From: a virus
IMG/VR virus record: IMGVR_UViG_3300025698_000016
Span: 1 to 39,309 of that record
DNA length: 39,309 nucleotides
Direction: 5' to 3' (one strand)
The notes under the pieces are model-generated. The model saw nothing but the letters and a program-made list of their open reading frames with translations. It was not told the DNA's origin and did not search any database. The translations under genes were made by a program, and so were the position numbers. Of the stretch, positions 29,117 through 36,542 are shown in pieces; position 1 is the stretch's first letter, and each line of letters starts with the position of its first letter.

Positions 29117-30621
29117 GCTTTCTCGACGCTGGACCCTCCGCCGGAGTCGTTCCCTCCGCCGGACGGACCCTCGTCGTAGCCCATAACCGCGTAGCGGAGG
29201 GTGTCCGCCGCGTGGTCCTCCGCCGCGGAGGTCCCTATCTCGTCCTCTTTGTAGGACTGTAGTTCCGAGATAGTTTTCTCACAGCGGTCCGCGACGAGTA
29301 GCCCGACGTTCCCCTCGGAGTCCGTTCCGAGGCGACGACGGACCGCGGGGATCCCCGCGTTCAGGGACTTATTCGCGGGGACCGCCTGAAAGCCCGCTTT
29401 CCTGAACTTTGTAATGTCCTCCGGTTCGTGTTCGGAGTAGATAACGCCTTTCGGACGCTGGACCTGTCGAGATCCGACCTGTCCTTTCAGCCACTTAATC
29501 CCGTCCTCGACGTGGGACTCCGAACGGTAGAACTCGTCCAGAACGAGGACCTGTCCGTAGGGCGTCCGTCCGAGTTCGAGGAGGACGCGGGGATCCGTCC
29601 ACCCGGCGTCGTAGCCGTAGAACCGGAACTCGTCCTCCGCGAGAACGTCCGCCTCCGCCGCGGGGAGAACGTGGTCGTTCCGATTGAACGAGGAGTAAAC
29701 CCGACCCTCGGACGCCGCATAGCCCCCGTAGAGTCCCTGTTCCTCTAAGTTCGTCCCCTCGTATTGACGTTTCAGTTTCCGCTTAGTCGAGGGGAGGATA
29801 AACGGGTTCTTTAGGACGTTCAGTTTAACGACGTGGATATTTGCGGCTATCGGGTTCTCGTTCTCGTCTATCCGCTGTTCCATTATCTGATAGCCCGCGT
29901 TCCCGTCTCGTCCGTTCCCGGTGAACGTCCACAACTGGACCGCCGGAGGTCCGGTAGAGAGTCGAGATCCGACCATACGCCGTATTTGGTGGAGGTCGTC
30001 CCCGTAGAGGGTCGGTTCGTCTAACCACGCCCCGTGAAACTCGTCCCCCGCGTGTCTCCCCGGGTCGTCCGCGGATCCGAGGACGACCTGTGAACCGTTG
30101 TAGTAGGTGAGGACGTTCTCCTGTCGGTTGTAGTCCGCTACGATAGGCGACGACTCCGGACCGTTATGGTTCGCCGTGAGGACGTGGGTCATTTGTCCGG
30201 GGAGGTTCTGAAAGAGGACTTTATACGTCGTCTTTTTCGCTTTCGCAAAGTCCTGTCCCATAACTAACCACCGCGTCCCCGGGCGTTCGAGGGCGGAGTT
30301 ATGGATCCACCGCGCCCCGGTCGTGGACTTACCCGAACGGTAGCCTCCTAACGCCCCCACTATGTCCCACCCGTCCGCCGGGATAGTCGTCTCTATGAAC
30401 TCGTCCTCTAACTCCCTGTAGAGGAGGTTTAGTTCCGCCCTCCGTTCGCGGGGCTGATTCAAGTGGTAGAGGACGCGGACCTGTTCGGACCAAAACTGAT
30501 AGTCGAGGGCGGGGTCCGCGGTCGGGTCGTAGCGGAGTCCGTCTACCTCTCCCTCCGGTTTCGTCCCGCCTACAGCGGGGTCCTCGTCTCCTCCTGTCGT
30601 CGGGGTCGTCGTCGTAGACAT
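29113..30621 (-). CDS. terL: Large terminase subunit (packaging ATPase-nuclease)
   Basis: This 502-residue protein has Walker A GGYRSGKST (92-100) and Walker B with GAWLDEP (D201, E202), and a coupling-type region near 231-236 (WTFTGN). The C-terminal RNase H-like nuclease has acidic residues in FYGYDAG (D338), SEHEPED (E397-D402) and DHAADTLRYAV (D473). The length is normal for the family. It pumps viral DNA into the head and cuts it. The first 35 residues are a flexible Thr/Gly/Glu region. It starts 29 bases after the zinc-ribbon gene. Confidence 0.9.
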   Translation of the reverse strand: MSTTTTPTTGGDEDPAVGGTKPEGEVDGLRYDPTADPALDYQFWSEQVRVLYHLNQPRERRAELNLLYRELEDEFIETTIPADGWDIVGALGGYRSGKSTTGARWIHNSALERPGTRWLVMGQDFAKAKKTTYKVLFQNLPGQMTHVLTANHNGPESSPIVADYNRQENVLTYYNGSQVVLGSADDPGRHAGDEFHGAWLDEPTLYGDDLHQIRRMVGSRLSTGPPAVQLWTFTGNGRDGNAGYQIMEQRIDENENPIAANIHVVKLNVLKNPFILPSTKRKLKRQYEGTNLEEQGLYGGYAASEGRVYSSFNRNDHVLPAAEADVLAEDEFRFYGYDAGWTDPRVLLELGRTPYGQVLVLDEFYRSESHVEDGIKWLKGQVGSRQVQRPKGVIYSEHEPEDITKFRKAGFQAVPANKSLNAGIPAVRRRLGTDSEGNVGLLVADRCEKTISELQSYKEDEIGTSAAEDHAADTLRYAVMGYDEGPSGGGNDSGGGSSVEKA

Positions 30622-30650
30622 AGTTCGAGTTCAGTATAGCGACATACGGT

Positions 30651-30968
30651 TTACCTGTCGTTCCACGTAAAGTCCTCGTCCGTCGGGACCGCCGCGCCCT
30701 CCCCGTCGAACGGTTCCCCACAGCGGGGACAGATCCCGTCCTCTTTCTCGTCGTCCGTGAACCGGACGAGGGCGACGCTACAGGTAGCACACAGGAGACG
30801 AGATCCACAGCCCCCACACTCCTCCGGGTCGTCTCCACCGGGAGTAACGCGGATATGTCCTCGACAGTCGGGACAGGTCACTATCCGCGCCTCCCCCTCT
30901 CCGAGGCGTGACTCTCGACGCCGTGAAAGAGATCTCTCCCGGGCGTCGTCTCGTCCTCGTCGGGTCAT
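30651..30968 (-). CDS. Double zinc-ribbon protein
   Basis: The start at 30968 (ATGA overlap) gives 105 residues. Four CxxC pairs form two probable zinc ribbons: C32/C35 with C51/C54, and C60/C63 with C80/C83 (CPDC, CGGC, CATC, CPRC). The N terminus is strongly basic (residues 1-30), which suits nucleic-acid binding. It lies directly before the terminase gene. Zinc ribbons often join transcription or packaging complexes, but no specific family is recognised. Confidence 0.7.
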   Translation of the reverse strand: MTRRGRDDARERSLSRRRESRLGEGEARIVTCPDCRGHIRVTPGGDDPEECGGCGSRLLCATCSVALVRFTDDEKEDGICPRCGEPFDGEGAAVPTDEDFTWNDR

Positions 30969-31366
30969 ACGCGGTAGGGGACCTCTCCGGAGAGGTGAGG
31001 AGACGCCCGTAGGAACTCCCGGGCGAACGCCTCCGCCGCTTTCCTCTCCTCCTCGTCCAGCGGTCCATCTATCCAGATCCCGGAGACGTAGACCGCGGTA
31101 GCGCCCTCTCTCGTCGTCGTCTCCTCGAGCTCCACGACTACGCCCTCCGGTAGACACTCCTCGAAGATCTCGACCGCCTCCGCGTCCACCGGGACGTAGG
31201 TCTTAGCGAGAATCCGCGGACCGATAGGGTAGACCTCACCGTTCACGCCCGTAATGATTAGGTCCCCGTCCTCCGCGGACAGGGTTCCCTCCCGTGTCTC
31301 CACCGTCTCGACCTCCTCCGCCCGTCGAACCTCGACCTCGACCGGGCGTTTCTGGATACGGGCCAT
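30965..31366 (-). CDS. Unknown phage-type domain protein
   Basis: The start at 31366 (TAATG overlap) gives 133 residues. Residues about 20-60 (GTLSAEDGDLIITGVNGEVY, then PIGPRILAKTY) match a small domain common in tailed viruses, where a DWIVTG-GE-YP-K string is typical; its role is unknown. The C-terminal half has charged helices (PLDEEERKAAEAFAREFL). No Cys ligand pair is seen. Confidence 0.65.
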   Translation of the reverse strand: MARIQKRPVEVEVRRAEEVETVETREGTLSAEDGDLIITGVNGEVYPIGPRILAKTYVPVDAEAVEIFEECLPEGVVVELEETTTREGATAVYVSGIWIDGPLDEEERKAAEAFAREFLRASPHLSGEVPYRV

Positions 31367-31656
31367 TACTGGACTACCTCCTCGTCCGCCCGGGGTTCGG
31401 ATCCGGGGAGACATACCACCTCGTCCAGTTTCTCGTTCTCCATTTCCTCCGCGTCCGGGACCTGTAGAAAGATCCCTCCGTCCTGTGAGAACGAGAGTCC
31501 GACCTGATAGCCCGCGACGCGGAGGGCGTCCGCTACCTGTGAGACGAGACGCCCGACGTGGGCGTTCATACCGGAGAACCATATCCCGCCCTCCTCGACG
31601 GTGAACACGCGCCCCTCCTCGACACACTCCACGACCTCCGCTATCTCTCGACACAT
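31366..31656 (-). CDS. Small unknown protein
   Basis: This 96-residue protein has an N-terminal helix with two Cys (CREIAEVVECVEEGRVF), an alpha-beta middle (VGRLVSQVADALRVAGYQVG), then a strand (GIFLQVPDAEEM). Like its neighbours it starts on TAATG. No family is recognised. Confidence 0.6.
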   Translation of the reverse strand: MCREIAEVVECVEEGRVFTVEEGGIWFSGMNAHVGRLVSQVADALRVAGYQVGLSFSQDGGIFLQVPDAEEMENEKLDEVVCLPGSEPRADEEVVQ

Positions 31657-31838
31657 TAGAGGACGCCCCCGTGTCCTCCCTGTCGGTTCGTCCAGCGGTC
31701 CTTACAGGCGGACGGACAGAACAGCGGGTTAGCCCACGCGACGGTCCGCGCCTCCGTCGGGTGGACGAGTTCGTTACAGTCCGGACCTCCACAGATCTCC
31801 GAGGCGGACGCGTCCACGGAGTCCTTACTCTCCGGCAT
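31656..31838 (-). CDS. Small zinc-finger protein
   Basis: The start at 31838 (TAATG overlap) gives 60 residues. The pattern C16-x4-C21, H26 and then C41-x3-C45 (CGGPDCNELVHP...FCPSACKDRW) resembles small MYM/TRASH-like or treble-clef fingers. Such proteins often act through protein-protein contact. No family is firm. Confidence 0.65.
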   Translation of the reverse strand: MPESKDSVDASASEICGGPDCNELVHPTEARTVAWANPLFCPSACKDRWTNRQGGHGGVL

Positions 31839-32242
31839 TACGCGCCCTCCGTGTCTTTGACTCCTTGAACGACGAGGAGGGCGTTCAGATACCACTCTAC
31901 GTCCCCGGTCCGAACCTTCCGCTGGATCTCGTTCAGTCCCTCGTCGTCGGAGACGCCGGAGAGATACCGACAGATCCCCCGGAGTTCAGCGGGGTTACTC
32001 GTTACGGAGAGGTCGTCCCACGAAACCGTAGCCGCCTCCTCTACGAGGTCCGGGTAGTTTTCCTCGACGGACTCCATTTCCGCCTCGTAGTCTCGGAGGG
32101 CGTCCGCCTCCTCCTGTGTCCCCTCTCGGAGGCGTTCCATACGTTCGGAGTCGGGGTCCTCTCCGCTGTAGTTCGTCCCGTAGATAGCGTCGTAGCGGGC
32201 GTTCGGTTCGACCTCTCTCGTCTGTGTTTCGCTTTGTGACAT
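31838..32242 (-). CDS. Acidic helical unknown protein
   Basis: This 134-residue protein has an acidic helical region (RLREGTQEEADALRDYEAEM, then PDLVEEAATVSWDDLS) and a C-terminal helical part (LRGICRYLSGVSDDEGLNEI). It is separated by six bases from the upstream gene and ends on TAATG. No family is recognised. Confidence 0.6.
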   Translation of the reverse strand: MSQSETQTREVEPNARYDAIYGTNYSGEDPDSERMERLREGTQEEADALRDYEAEMESVEENYPDLVEEAATVSWDDLSVTSNPAELRGICRYLSGVSDDEGLNEIQRKVRTGDVEWYLNALLVVQGVKDTEGA

Positions 32243-32248
32243 TATGAA

Positions 32249-32689
32249 TCAGCCCTCTAACCGCGTTTCCCGGACTCTCACGGGGAGTCCGTCCCGTCCG
32301 CATAGTGGACAGGAACCGCCTCCGTTTCGGTAGACGGTCCACTCGTCCAGCGGAACCTCTCCACCACAGCCCGGACACTCCACCGCGTCTCCCTCTCGAA
32401 CAGCCCGGGAGGGATCTATCCACTCGACGCGGGTCCGTCCCCCGTGTCCGTGGACCTCCTCCGTGTCCGGGATCCCGTCCGGACCGGGTTTCACGGAGAG
32501 TCCGTTCGAGGTCGTCCGGAGGTCGTCGTTCCGGTCGTTCCTCCACTCGAACACGACCGCCCCGGACGGGAACTCGACCCCGACCGCGACGACTCCGGTC
32601 CCGGAGACGCCCGTCTCGTCCTCGTCTCGAACGAGGCGGAACCGCCGCCCGTCCGCTTTGAACTCGTCCAGCGCGTTCTCGTCGTTCAT
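32249..32689 (-). CDS. Zinc-ribbon protein with phage-type beta domain
   Basis: The start at 32689 (ATGA overlap) gives 146 residues. The first half carries a small beta domain with GVVAVGVEFPSGAVVFEWRN and a later HGHGGRTRVEWID, a string recurring in phage small proteins. The second half has a zinc ribbon at C105/C108 and C127/C130 (CPGC...CPLC). Its role is unknown. Confidence 0.65.
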   Translation of the reverse strand: MNDENALDEFKADGRRFRLVRDEDETGVSGTGVVAVGVEFPSGAVVFEWRNDRNDDLRTTSNGLSVKPGPDGIPDTEEVHGHGGRTRVEWIDPSRAVREGDAVECPGCGGEVPLDEWTVYRNGGGSCPLCGRDGLPVRVRETRLEG

Positions 32690-33051
32690 AGGTTCCACCG
32701 TCTTAACCACGCCTCTACCTCCCGGTCCGATAAGTCTCTCCCACGGAACCCACGGGGAGATCCCCGGAGTTCCGCGTCGTCGGAGTGTCGAACCCGGTCC
32801 AGCGCCTCCGCGTTCGCCTCGACGGATCCGGACTCCTCGGACGTAGCCGGGTGGTAGACCGTCCCGCCCCCGGGCGTCGTCCGCTGTGGAGTCCGGGCGA
32901 CGACCTCCGCCCGCGTCGAGGACGTTTCCTCGTAGGTCGGAGTCCTCTCCTGTGCGAACCGGACGCCCGCCCACAGCCCGCCGGAGAGGGCGACGCCCGC
33001 GACGCCGAACAGGAGAGTGAGGAGGACGCCGAACGAGGTCCACGGGTTCAC
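32686..33051 (-). CDS. Single-span membrane protein
   Basis: The GTG start at 33051 (GTGA overlap) gives 121 residues. There is one N-terminal membrane segment (about 7-30, SFGVLLTLLFGVAGVALSGG). A long soluble Ser/Thr/Glu-rich part and a charged C-terminal helix (SDREVEAWLRRWN) follow. No signal-peptidase site is evident, so it is probably an anchored protein. Confidence 0.6.
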   Translation of the reverse strand: MNPWTSFGVLLTLLFGVAGVALSGGLWAGVRFAQERTPTYEETSSTRAEVVARTPQRTTPGGGTVYHPATSEESGSVEANAEALDRVRHSDDAELRGSPRGFRGRDLSDREVEAWLRRWNL

Positions 33052-33191
33052 GCCTCCACCTCCGTCTCCTCGACTAACCCCGTCCCGTGACAGGTCGAAC
33101 AGGGACCTCCGTTCTCTATCCCGCCTATGTCCGACAGGCGGATAGACTCTCCCTCACACTCCGGACAGGCGACGAGGGTAACGGAGTTCAC
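33048..33191 (-). CDS. 47-residue DnaJ-like zinc-finger protein
   Basis: The GTG start at 33191 (GTGA overlap) gives 47 residues. Two CxxC pairs (C9/C12 and C31/C34, CPECEGES...CSTCHGTG) form a small zinc knuckle similar to DnaJ-type CxxCxG repeats. At this size it must act by itself as a finger or dock onto a partner. Confidence 0.6.
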   Translation of the reverse strand: MNSVTLVACPECEGESIRLSDIGGIENGGPCSTCHGTGLVEETEVEA

Positions 33192-33439
33192 GCTGGACCC
33201 TCCGCGTCGCCCACGTCGTAGAGACGGATAGGGGCGGGCGGACCCCACAGGAAACGGTGAGTCGAGGGACAGTCCGGACAGTCGTAGCGGGCTATAGCGT
33301 GGTCCTCGTCGTCCTCCCACTCCGGCGTAGAGTCCTCCGTAGCGATAGTCCGCCCCGTCTCCGGACAGGAGAGTTCTACGTAGGGAGGCGGACCGTCGTC
33401 CAGTCCGAGGAGATCCCGGAGGGCGTCGAGGAGTCTCAC
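33188..33439 (-). CDS. Small zinc-site protein
   Basis: The GTG start at 33439 (GTGA overlap) gives 83 residues. An N-terminal helix (RLLDALRDLLGLDD) precedes a Cys/His site with C25, C54, C57 and H61 (CPETG...CPDCPSTH). The C-terminal part is short and Pro-rich. It follows the general form of zinc proteins in this operon; the exact family is not recognised. Confidence 0.6.
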   Translation of the reverse strand: MRLLDALRDLLGLDDGPPPYVELSCPETGRTIATEDSTPEWEDDEDHAIARYDCPDCPSTHRFLWGPPAPIRLYDVGDAEGPA

Positions 33440-33777
33440 GGGTCCACCGCCTCCGCGTAGTCCCGGGCGTCGTTCAGGTCGGAGTCCTCTCCGTTTACCG
33501 TCCCTCCGAGACGGTCCGCCTCCTCCCACGCTGGACGGAGTTTCCGGGGTTTCACGTCCCGGAGGACGAGACACAGCGCGGAGAGTTTCAGTTTCCACGC
33601 CGGAGGGCGTTCCCCCGTCGGGCTGTAGCCCCTCCACAGGTAGTTAGAGGCGTAGGTCCACCCTCGGAACCACGCCGCGTAGAGGGCGACGAGGAGGGCG
33701 ACTACGAGGAGTTCGAGGAGGATAGCCCCGACGAGGGCTACCGTCGCCTGTCCGATTAGTTCGTAGGGGAGGTTCAC
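33436..33777 (-). CDS. Membrane protein with basic tail
   Basis: The GTG start at 33777 (GTGA overlap) gives 113 residues. There is one long N-terminal hydrophobic segment (about 10-36, ATVALVGAILLELLVVALLV). A basic, Trp/Tyr-rich stretch (FRGWTYASNYLWRGYSPTG) and an amphipathic C-terminal half follow. No family is recognised. Confidence 0.6.
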   Translation of the reverse strand: MNLPYELIGQATVALVGAILLELLVVALLVALYAAWFRGWTYASNYLWRGYSPTGERPPAWKLKLSALCLVLRDVKPRKLRPAWEEADRLGGTVNGEDSDLNDARDYAEAVDP

Positions 33778-33899
33778 GCGTTCTCCCCCTCCATACTGTC
33801 GAGGAGTCGTTCCGCCTCGTCCGACGGGATCCGGAGGCGTTTCGAGACGTAGGCTATCCGGTCCTCCCTCGACGCGTCCCGGTTCGGAGTGAGGTTCAC
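33774..33899 (-). CDS. 41-residue unknown protein
   Basis: The GTG start at 33899 (GTGA overlap) gives 41 residues with two helices (ASREDRIAYVSKRLRIPSDE, then AERLLDSMEGE). It lies directly after the candidate small terminase. It is small and could be a helper of its neighbour. The gene call rests on the shared GTGA pattern at both ends. Confidence 0.5.
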   Translation of the reverse strand: MNLTPNRDASREDRIAYVSKRLRIPSDEAERLLDSMEGENA

Positions 33900-34441
33900 G
33901 CTGTAACCGCCTCCTGTTCGTCCTCGTCCGCGTCTCCGTCCGGGCGGTCCTGTTCGGGGAGGTCGTCCAGATCCACCTCGTCCGCGGAGACGCCGGATAT
34001 GGAGACGGTGATACCCTCTCCCTCCTGTCCGCCCGCCCGGAACAGGTCCTCGTCGTCGTCCTCTAAGTCGAGGACTCCGAGTTTTTCGAGGGTAGAGGTC
34101 CACTTTGCTACGAACGCGTGGTAGTCGAACGCGTCGTAGTCGTCGTCCGCCTGTATTTCTAAGAGTCCCTGTTCAAACAGCGCGGACGCTATCCCGGAGA
34201 CGCGGGCTACGTCGAGGTCGTCTACGATCCACTCCGTAAGCGTCTCTTTGTCGTTATGGAGAGTGGACTTACTCTTATCGTAGTAGCGGGAGAGTTCGGA
34301 CCAATTCACCGCGTCCGGGTGTCCTTTGTCGAGGATATAGTTCTGTAGAATATCCGCCCGCCTCTCCTGATAGGAGTAGTCTGCGGGGGCTTTGTCCGTC
34401 GGGAGGGACAGGTTCCGGTAGTCTACGTTTTGGTCCCCCAT
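33896..34441 (-). CDS. Candidate small terminase subunit (HTH protein)
   Basis: The start at 34441 gives 181 residues. The protein has an N-terminal helical part (YSYQERRADILQNYILDKG), an HTH (AVNWSELSRYYDKSKSTLHN, then DKETLTEWIVDDL) and a C-terminal helical region (YHAFVAKWTSTLEKLGVLDL), ending in an acidic tail. This order (DNA-binding HTH, helical oligomerisation part, acidic tail) is what small terminases show, and the gene lies upstream of terL in the same operon direction, though 3.3 kb away. An ordinary regulator is the alternative. Confidence 0.5.
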   Translation of the reverse strand: MGDQNVDYRNLSLPTDKAPADYSYQERRADILQNYILDKGHPDAVNWSELSRYYDKSKSTLHNDKETLTEWIVDDLDVARVSGIASALFEQGLLEIQADDDYDAFDYHAFVAKWTSTLEKLGVLDLEDDDEDLFRAGGQEGEGITVSISGVSADEVDLDDLPEQDRPDGDADEDEQEAVTA

Positions 34442-34442
34442 A

Positions 34443-34865
34443 CTACGCGAACCTCCCCGGGAACGTGGACCCCGGATAGGTCGGACCGTCGTCCTCCCCG
34501 TCCTCGTCGTCGTCCAGTAGCGGGGCGGGCCAATTGAACGTATAGCCGCCCACGCGTTCACTCCATACCGTCTCCGTCCGGGTCCGCCCACAGTAGGCGC
34601 GGACGAGTTCGTGGACTATCCAGCCCTCCTCGTCGCCCGTCGAGGAGAACCGGAGGCGTTCCCGGTAGAACGGGAGTCCGTCCTCCTCGTCGTTCGCCTC
34701 CGCCTCGAACGGGTAGGTAGCGTCTATCGTATGGAACGCGGAGATCTGAAAGTCCCCGTCGTTCCACGCGACGAGTTCGAGAGTGAACGGATCCGAGAGG
34801 CGGACCTCCGCTAACGACTCCACGGAGTCGAGGACGTTTCTCCGGTCGTAGTCGTAGTCCGACAT
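34443..34865 (-). CDS. Unknown acidic protein
   Basis: This 140-residue protein has a strand-rich middle (PFTLELVAWNDGDFQISAFH, then LPFYRERLRFSSTG) and an acidic linker and Pro/Gly-rich end. The upstream stop lies one base before its ATG with GGAGGAG just ahead, which suggests efficient reinitiation. No family is recognised. Confidence 0.6.
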   Translation of the reverse strand: MSDYDYDRRNVLDSVESLAEVRLSDPFTLELVAWNDGDFQISAFHTIDATYPFEAEANDEEDGLPFYRERLRFSSTGDEEGWIVHELVRAYCGRTRTETVWSERVGGYTFNWPAPLLDDDEDGEDDGPTYPGSTFPGRFA

Positions 34866-34866
34866 A

Positions 34867-35709
34867 CTACTCCTCCGTGTCCTCTCGTCCGCGGGCGGGC
34901 GGGCTGTAGTCCGCCTGTTCGAGGTAGTCTACGATAGTCCCGGGCGCGGGTCCGTGGGTGAGGTCCGCGTGAAAGACCGCCGCGGAGTGGGACCATAGTT
35001 CGAGGTTCCGGGCGACGAGGGGAACGCCCGCCTCCTCCGCCTGTTCCGCTACGTCGAGGAGATCCCGGCGGACCTGTTCGAGGGACTGATAGAGGTCTTT
35101 CACCTCGTCGCCCTCGTCCGCGTCCTCGTCCCGGAGTAGGAACTCGTCTCCCTCCGAGACTACCACAGGGTCGTCCGGATCTCCGAGGTCGGAGACTCCG
35201 AGGCGGTTCTGTCCCGGGTGGATCTCCTCCTCACCCTCCACGACCCGGACGAGTTCGCGCCCTTCTTTCACTCCGAGGGCGTCGTTCAGGTCCGCGACAG
35301 TCTCCACGTCCCGGGGGACGCTGTGGAGGGACCCGTTCAGGCTGATAGAGAGGGCGGTCGGATCCGCCTCGTCGTCCGCGACGACTCCCACCTCGTCCAG
35401 TCGGATCCCCGTCCCTTTCCACTCAAACTCGTCCAGCGGGTAGTAGTCGTTACAGCCCGCGCAAAACGTCTTACCGTACTGTTCCGGATCCCGGGCGAAC
35501 GACTCCGCTAACCCGGTTCCCATACTCGTAGCCGTCCCACAGCCCTCGACGTGGACGTAGGACGACCGGACGGGCTGGACGAACTCTCCCTCGTCTTTCG
35601 TCGGGTGGTTCTGAAACTGTCCGTCCTCTCGACGTTCGCCGTAGTCGAACCCGTCGTTAGGACGGTCGTCCTCCGGGTCGTCGTTCGTTCGACGGTTCTC
35701 GTCTCCCAT
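34867..35709 (-). CDS. Zinc-binding protein heading the small-gene operon
   Basis: The start at 35709 (rather than an in-frame upstream GTG at 35760) is chosen for the TATA box about 29 bases ahead, giving 280 residues. An N-terminal domain at about 35-100 resembles a zinc module often seen in phage proteins (HVEGCGTATSMGTGLAESFA, then KTFCAGCNDYYPLDEFEW; C57, C83, C86 with H53). A beta part follows (LSISLNGSLHSVP, then LNDALGVKEGRELVRVVEG, resembling a small prokaryotic ubiquitin- or multiubiquitin-like fold, tentative). Helices close the protein (LYQSLEQVRRDLLDVAEQAE). The role is unknown. Confidence 0.65.
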   Translation of the reverse strand: MGDENRRTNDDPEDDRPNDGFDYGERREDGQFQNHPTKDEGEFVQPVRSSYVHVEGCGTATSMGTGLAESFARDPEQYGKTFCAGCNDYYPLDEFEWKGTGIRLDEVGVVADDEADPTALSISLNGSLHSVPRDVETVADLNDALGVKEGRELVRVVEGEEEIHPGQNRLGVSDLGDPDDPVVVSEGDEFLLRDEDADEGDEVKDLYQSLEQVRRDLLDVAEQAEEAGVPLVARNLELWSHSAAVFHADLTHGPAPGTIVDYLEQADYSPPARGREDTEE

Positions 35710-36275
35710 TAGCCTACCCTTACCGTCGCCTCTCAATAAAGATACGGTCCCGCTAACCACTACCGGAGGGCTGTTTCGAGGGGAGGGGGTCCGGGCTACG
35801 AGTAGGGCCGAACGTTCGACGCGTTCGCGGACGCGTTCGACGGGGGCGTTCGGGGGTCGAGAGGGAGTGGAGGAGAGGAGGCGTGGGGGAGAGGAGGAGA
35901 GGGAGATCTACTGGACCTGTGGGGATCTCGAAAAGGGAACTCCCCGGTGAACGTGGGGAGTGGAACGTGTCCGGGCATACCCTCCGCGGAGTCTCACCGC
36001 GGACGTTACCCGCCCTCGTCTCCGGGGTCTACCCTCGTCCTCCGGTCCGGGGCGTTACCGCCTGTCGCTACTTACCCTCGTCGGGCTTTTCACTCGGACC
36101 GGGCTTTCGGGACCCGGGTCGTCCGTAGGGCTGGACGTGTTCCCACGTTCGTCTCCCGCCCTCTCCCTCCGGCGTCTGACGACCCGGTAGGGCATAGACG
36201 GGTAGAGTCTCCCGTGGGACAGGCTACTCGACGGGTCGGGGTTAGAAAAAGGTCCGGGACGCTGTTCGGTAGTGG
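35710..36275. other. 566-base non-coding stretch: promoter, polypurine tract, inverted repeats
   Basis: I find no convincing gene here. The promoter of the gene at 35709 lies at 35732-35757 (minus strand GTTAG-CGGGACC-GTATCTTTATTG). A polypurine tract covers about 35858-35907 on the plus strand. Direct GACGCGTTCG repeats and the palindrome CGAACGTTCG lie at 35808-35842. An inverted repeat ACTCCCC...GGGGAGT lies at 35939-35961. A long hairpin of CGACCCG and CGGGTCG with about 50 bases between spans 36179-36239. A packaging site, given the terminase genes downstream, or a replication origin are the leading options. Confidence 0.5.
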
Positions 36276-36542
36276 TTACTCGTCGTCCGGTTCGAGGTCC
36301 GAGGCGAGACGGTCGAACACGCCCGCGAGACGCTGGACCTGTTCGTAGTCGAGTTCGTAGCCGCGGGGTTCCGCGGAGTCCTCGTCCTCTCCGACGTGGA
36401 GGACGACTTTCGCGGACCGATACCGGGTAGTCCGTCCGAGGACGACGGGTTTCACGTCCGCCCCGGTAACGTTCTCGTAGTCCAGATCCCGGAGGCTACG
36501 GGGAACGGGACCGTCGGACTCCTCGTAGTCGCCTCGTCCCAT
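36276..36542 (-). CDS. Small acidic unknown protein
   Basis: This 88-residue protein starts on the TAATG of the large acidic gene upstream. It has a beta middle (TRYRSAKVVLHVGEDEDS) and a C-terminal helix (YEQVQRLAGVFDRLASDL). No family is recognised. It is the last gene before the 566-base gap. Confidence 0.65.
   Translation of the reverse strand: MGRGDYEESDGPVPRSLRDLDYENVTGADVKPVVLGRTTRYRSAKVVLHVGEDEDSAEPRGYELDYEQVQRLAGVFDRLASDLEPDDE

Noticed and set aside
35709-35760. Longer N terminus of the 34867 gene from the upstream GTG
   Set aside because: The TATA box lies between that GTG and the ATG at 35709, so the transcript should begin after the GTG.
36179-36239. Possible tRNA-like fold (CGACCCG paired with CGGGTCG)
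   Set aside because: There is no T-loop consensus, the middle stem has an 8-base loop, and no D-arm can be drawn, so it is only a hairpin.
35883-36348. Plus-strand open frames in the long gap before 36276
   Set aside because: The products are Arg/Ser/Pro-rich without acidic bias, as expected for shadow frames of GC-rich DNA. They overlap a better gene on the minus strand and have no promoter.
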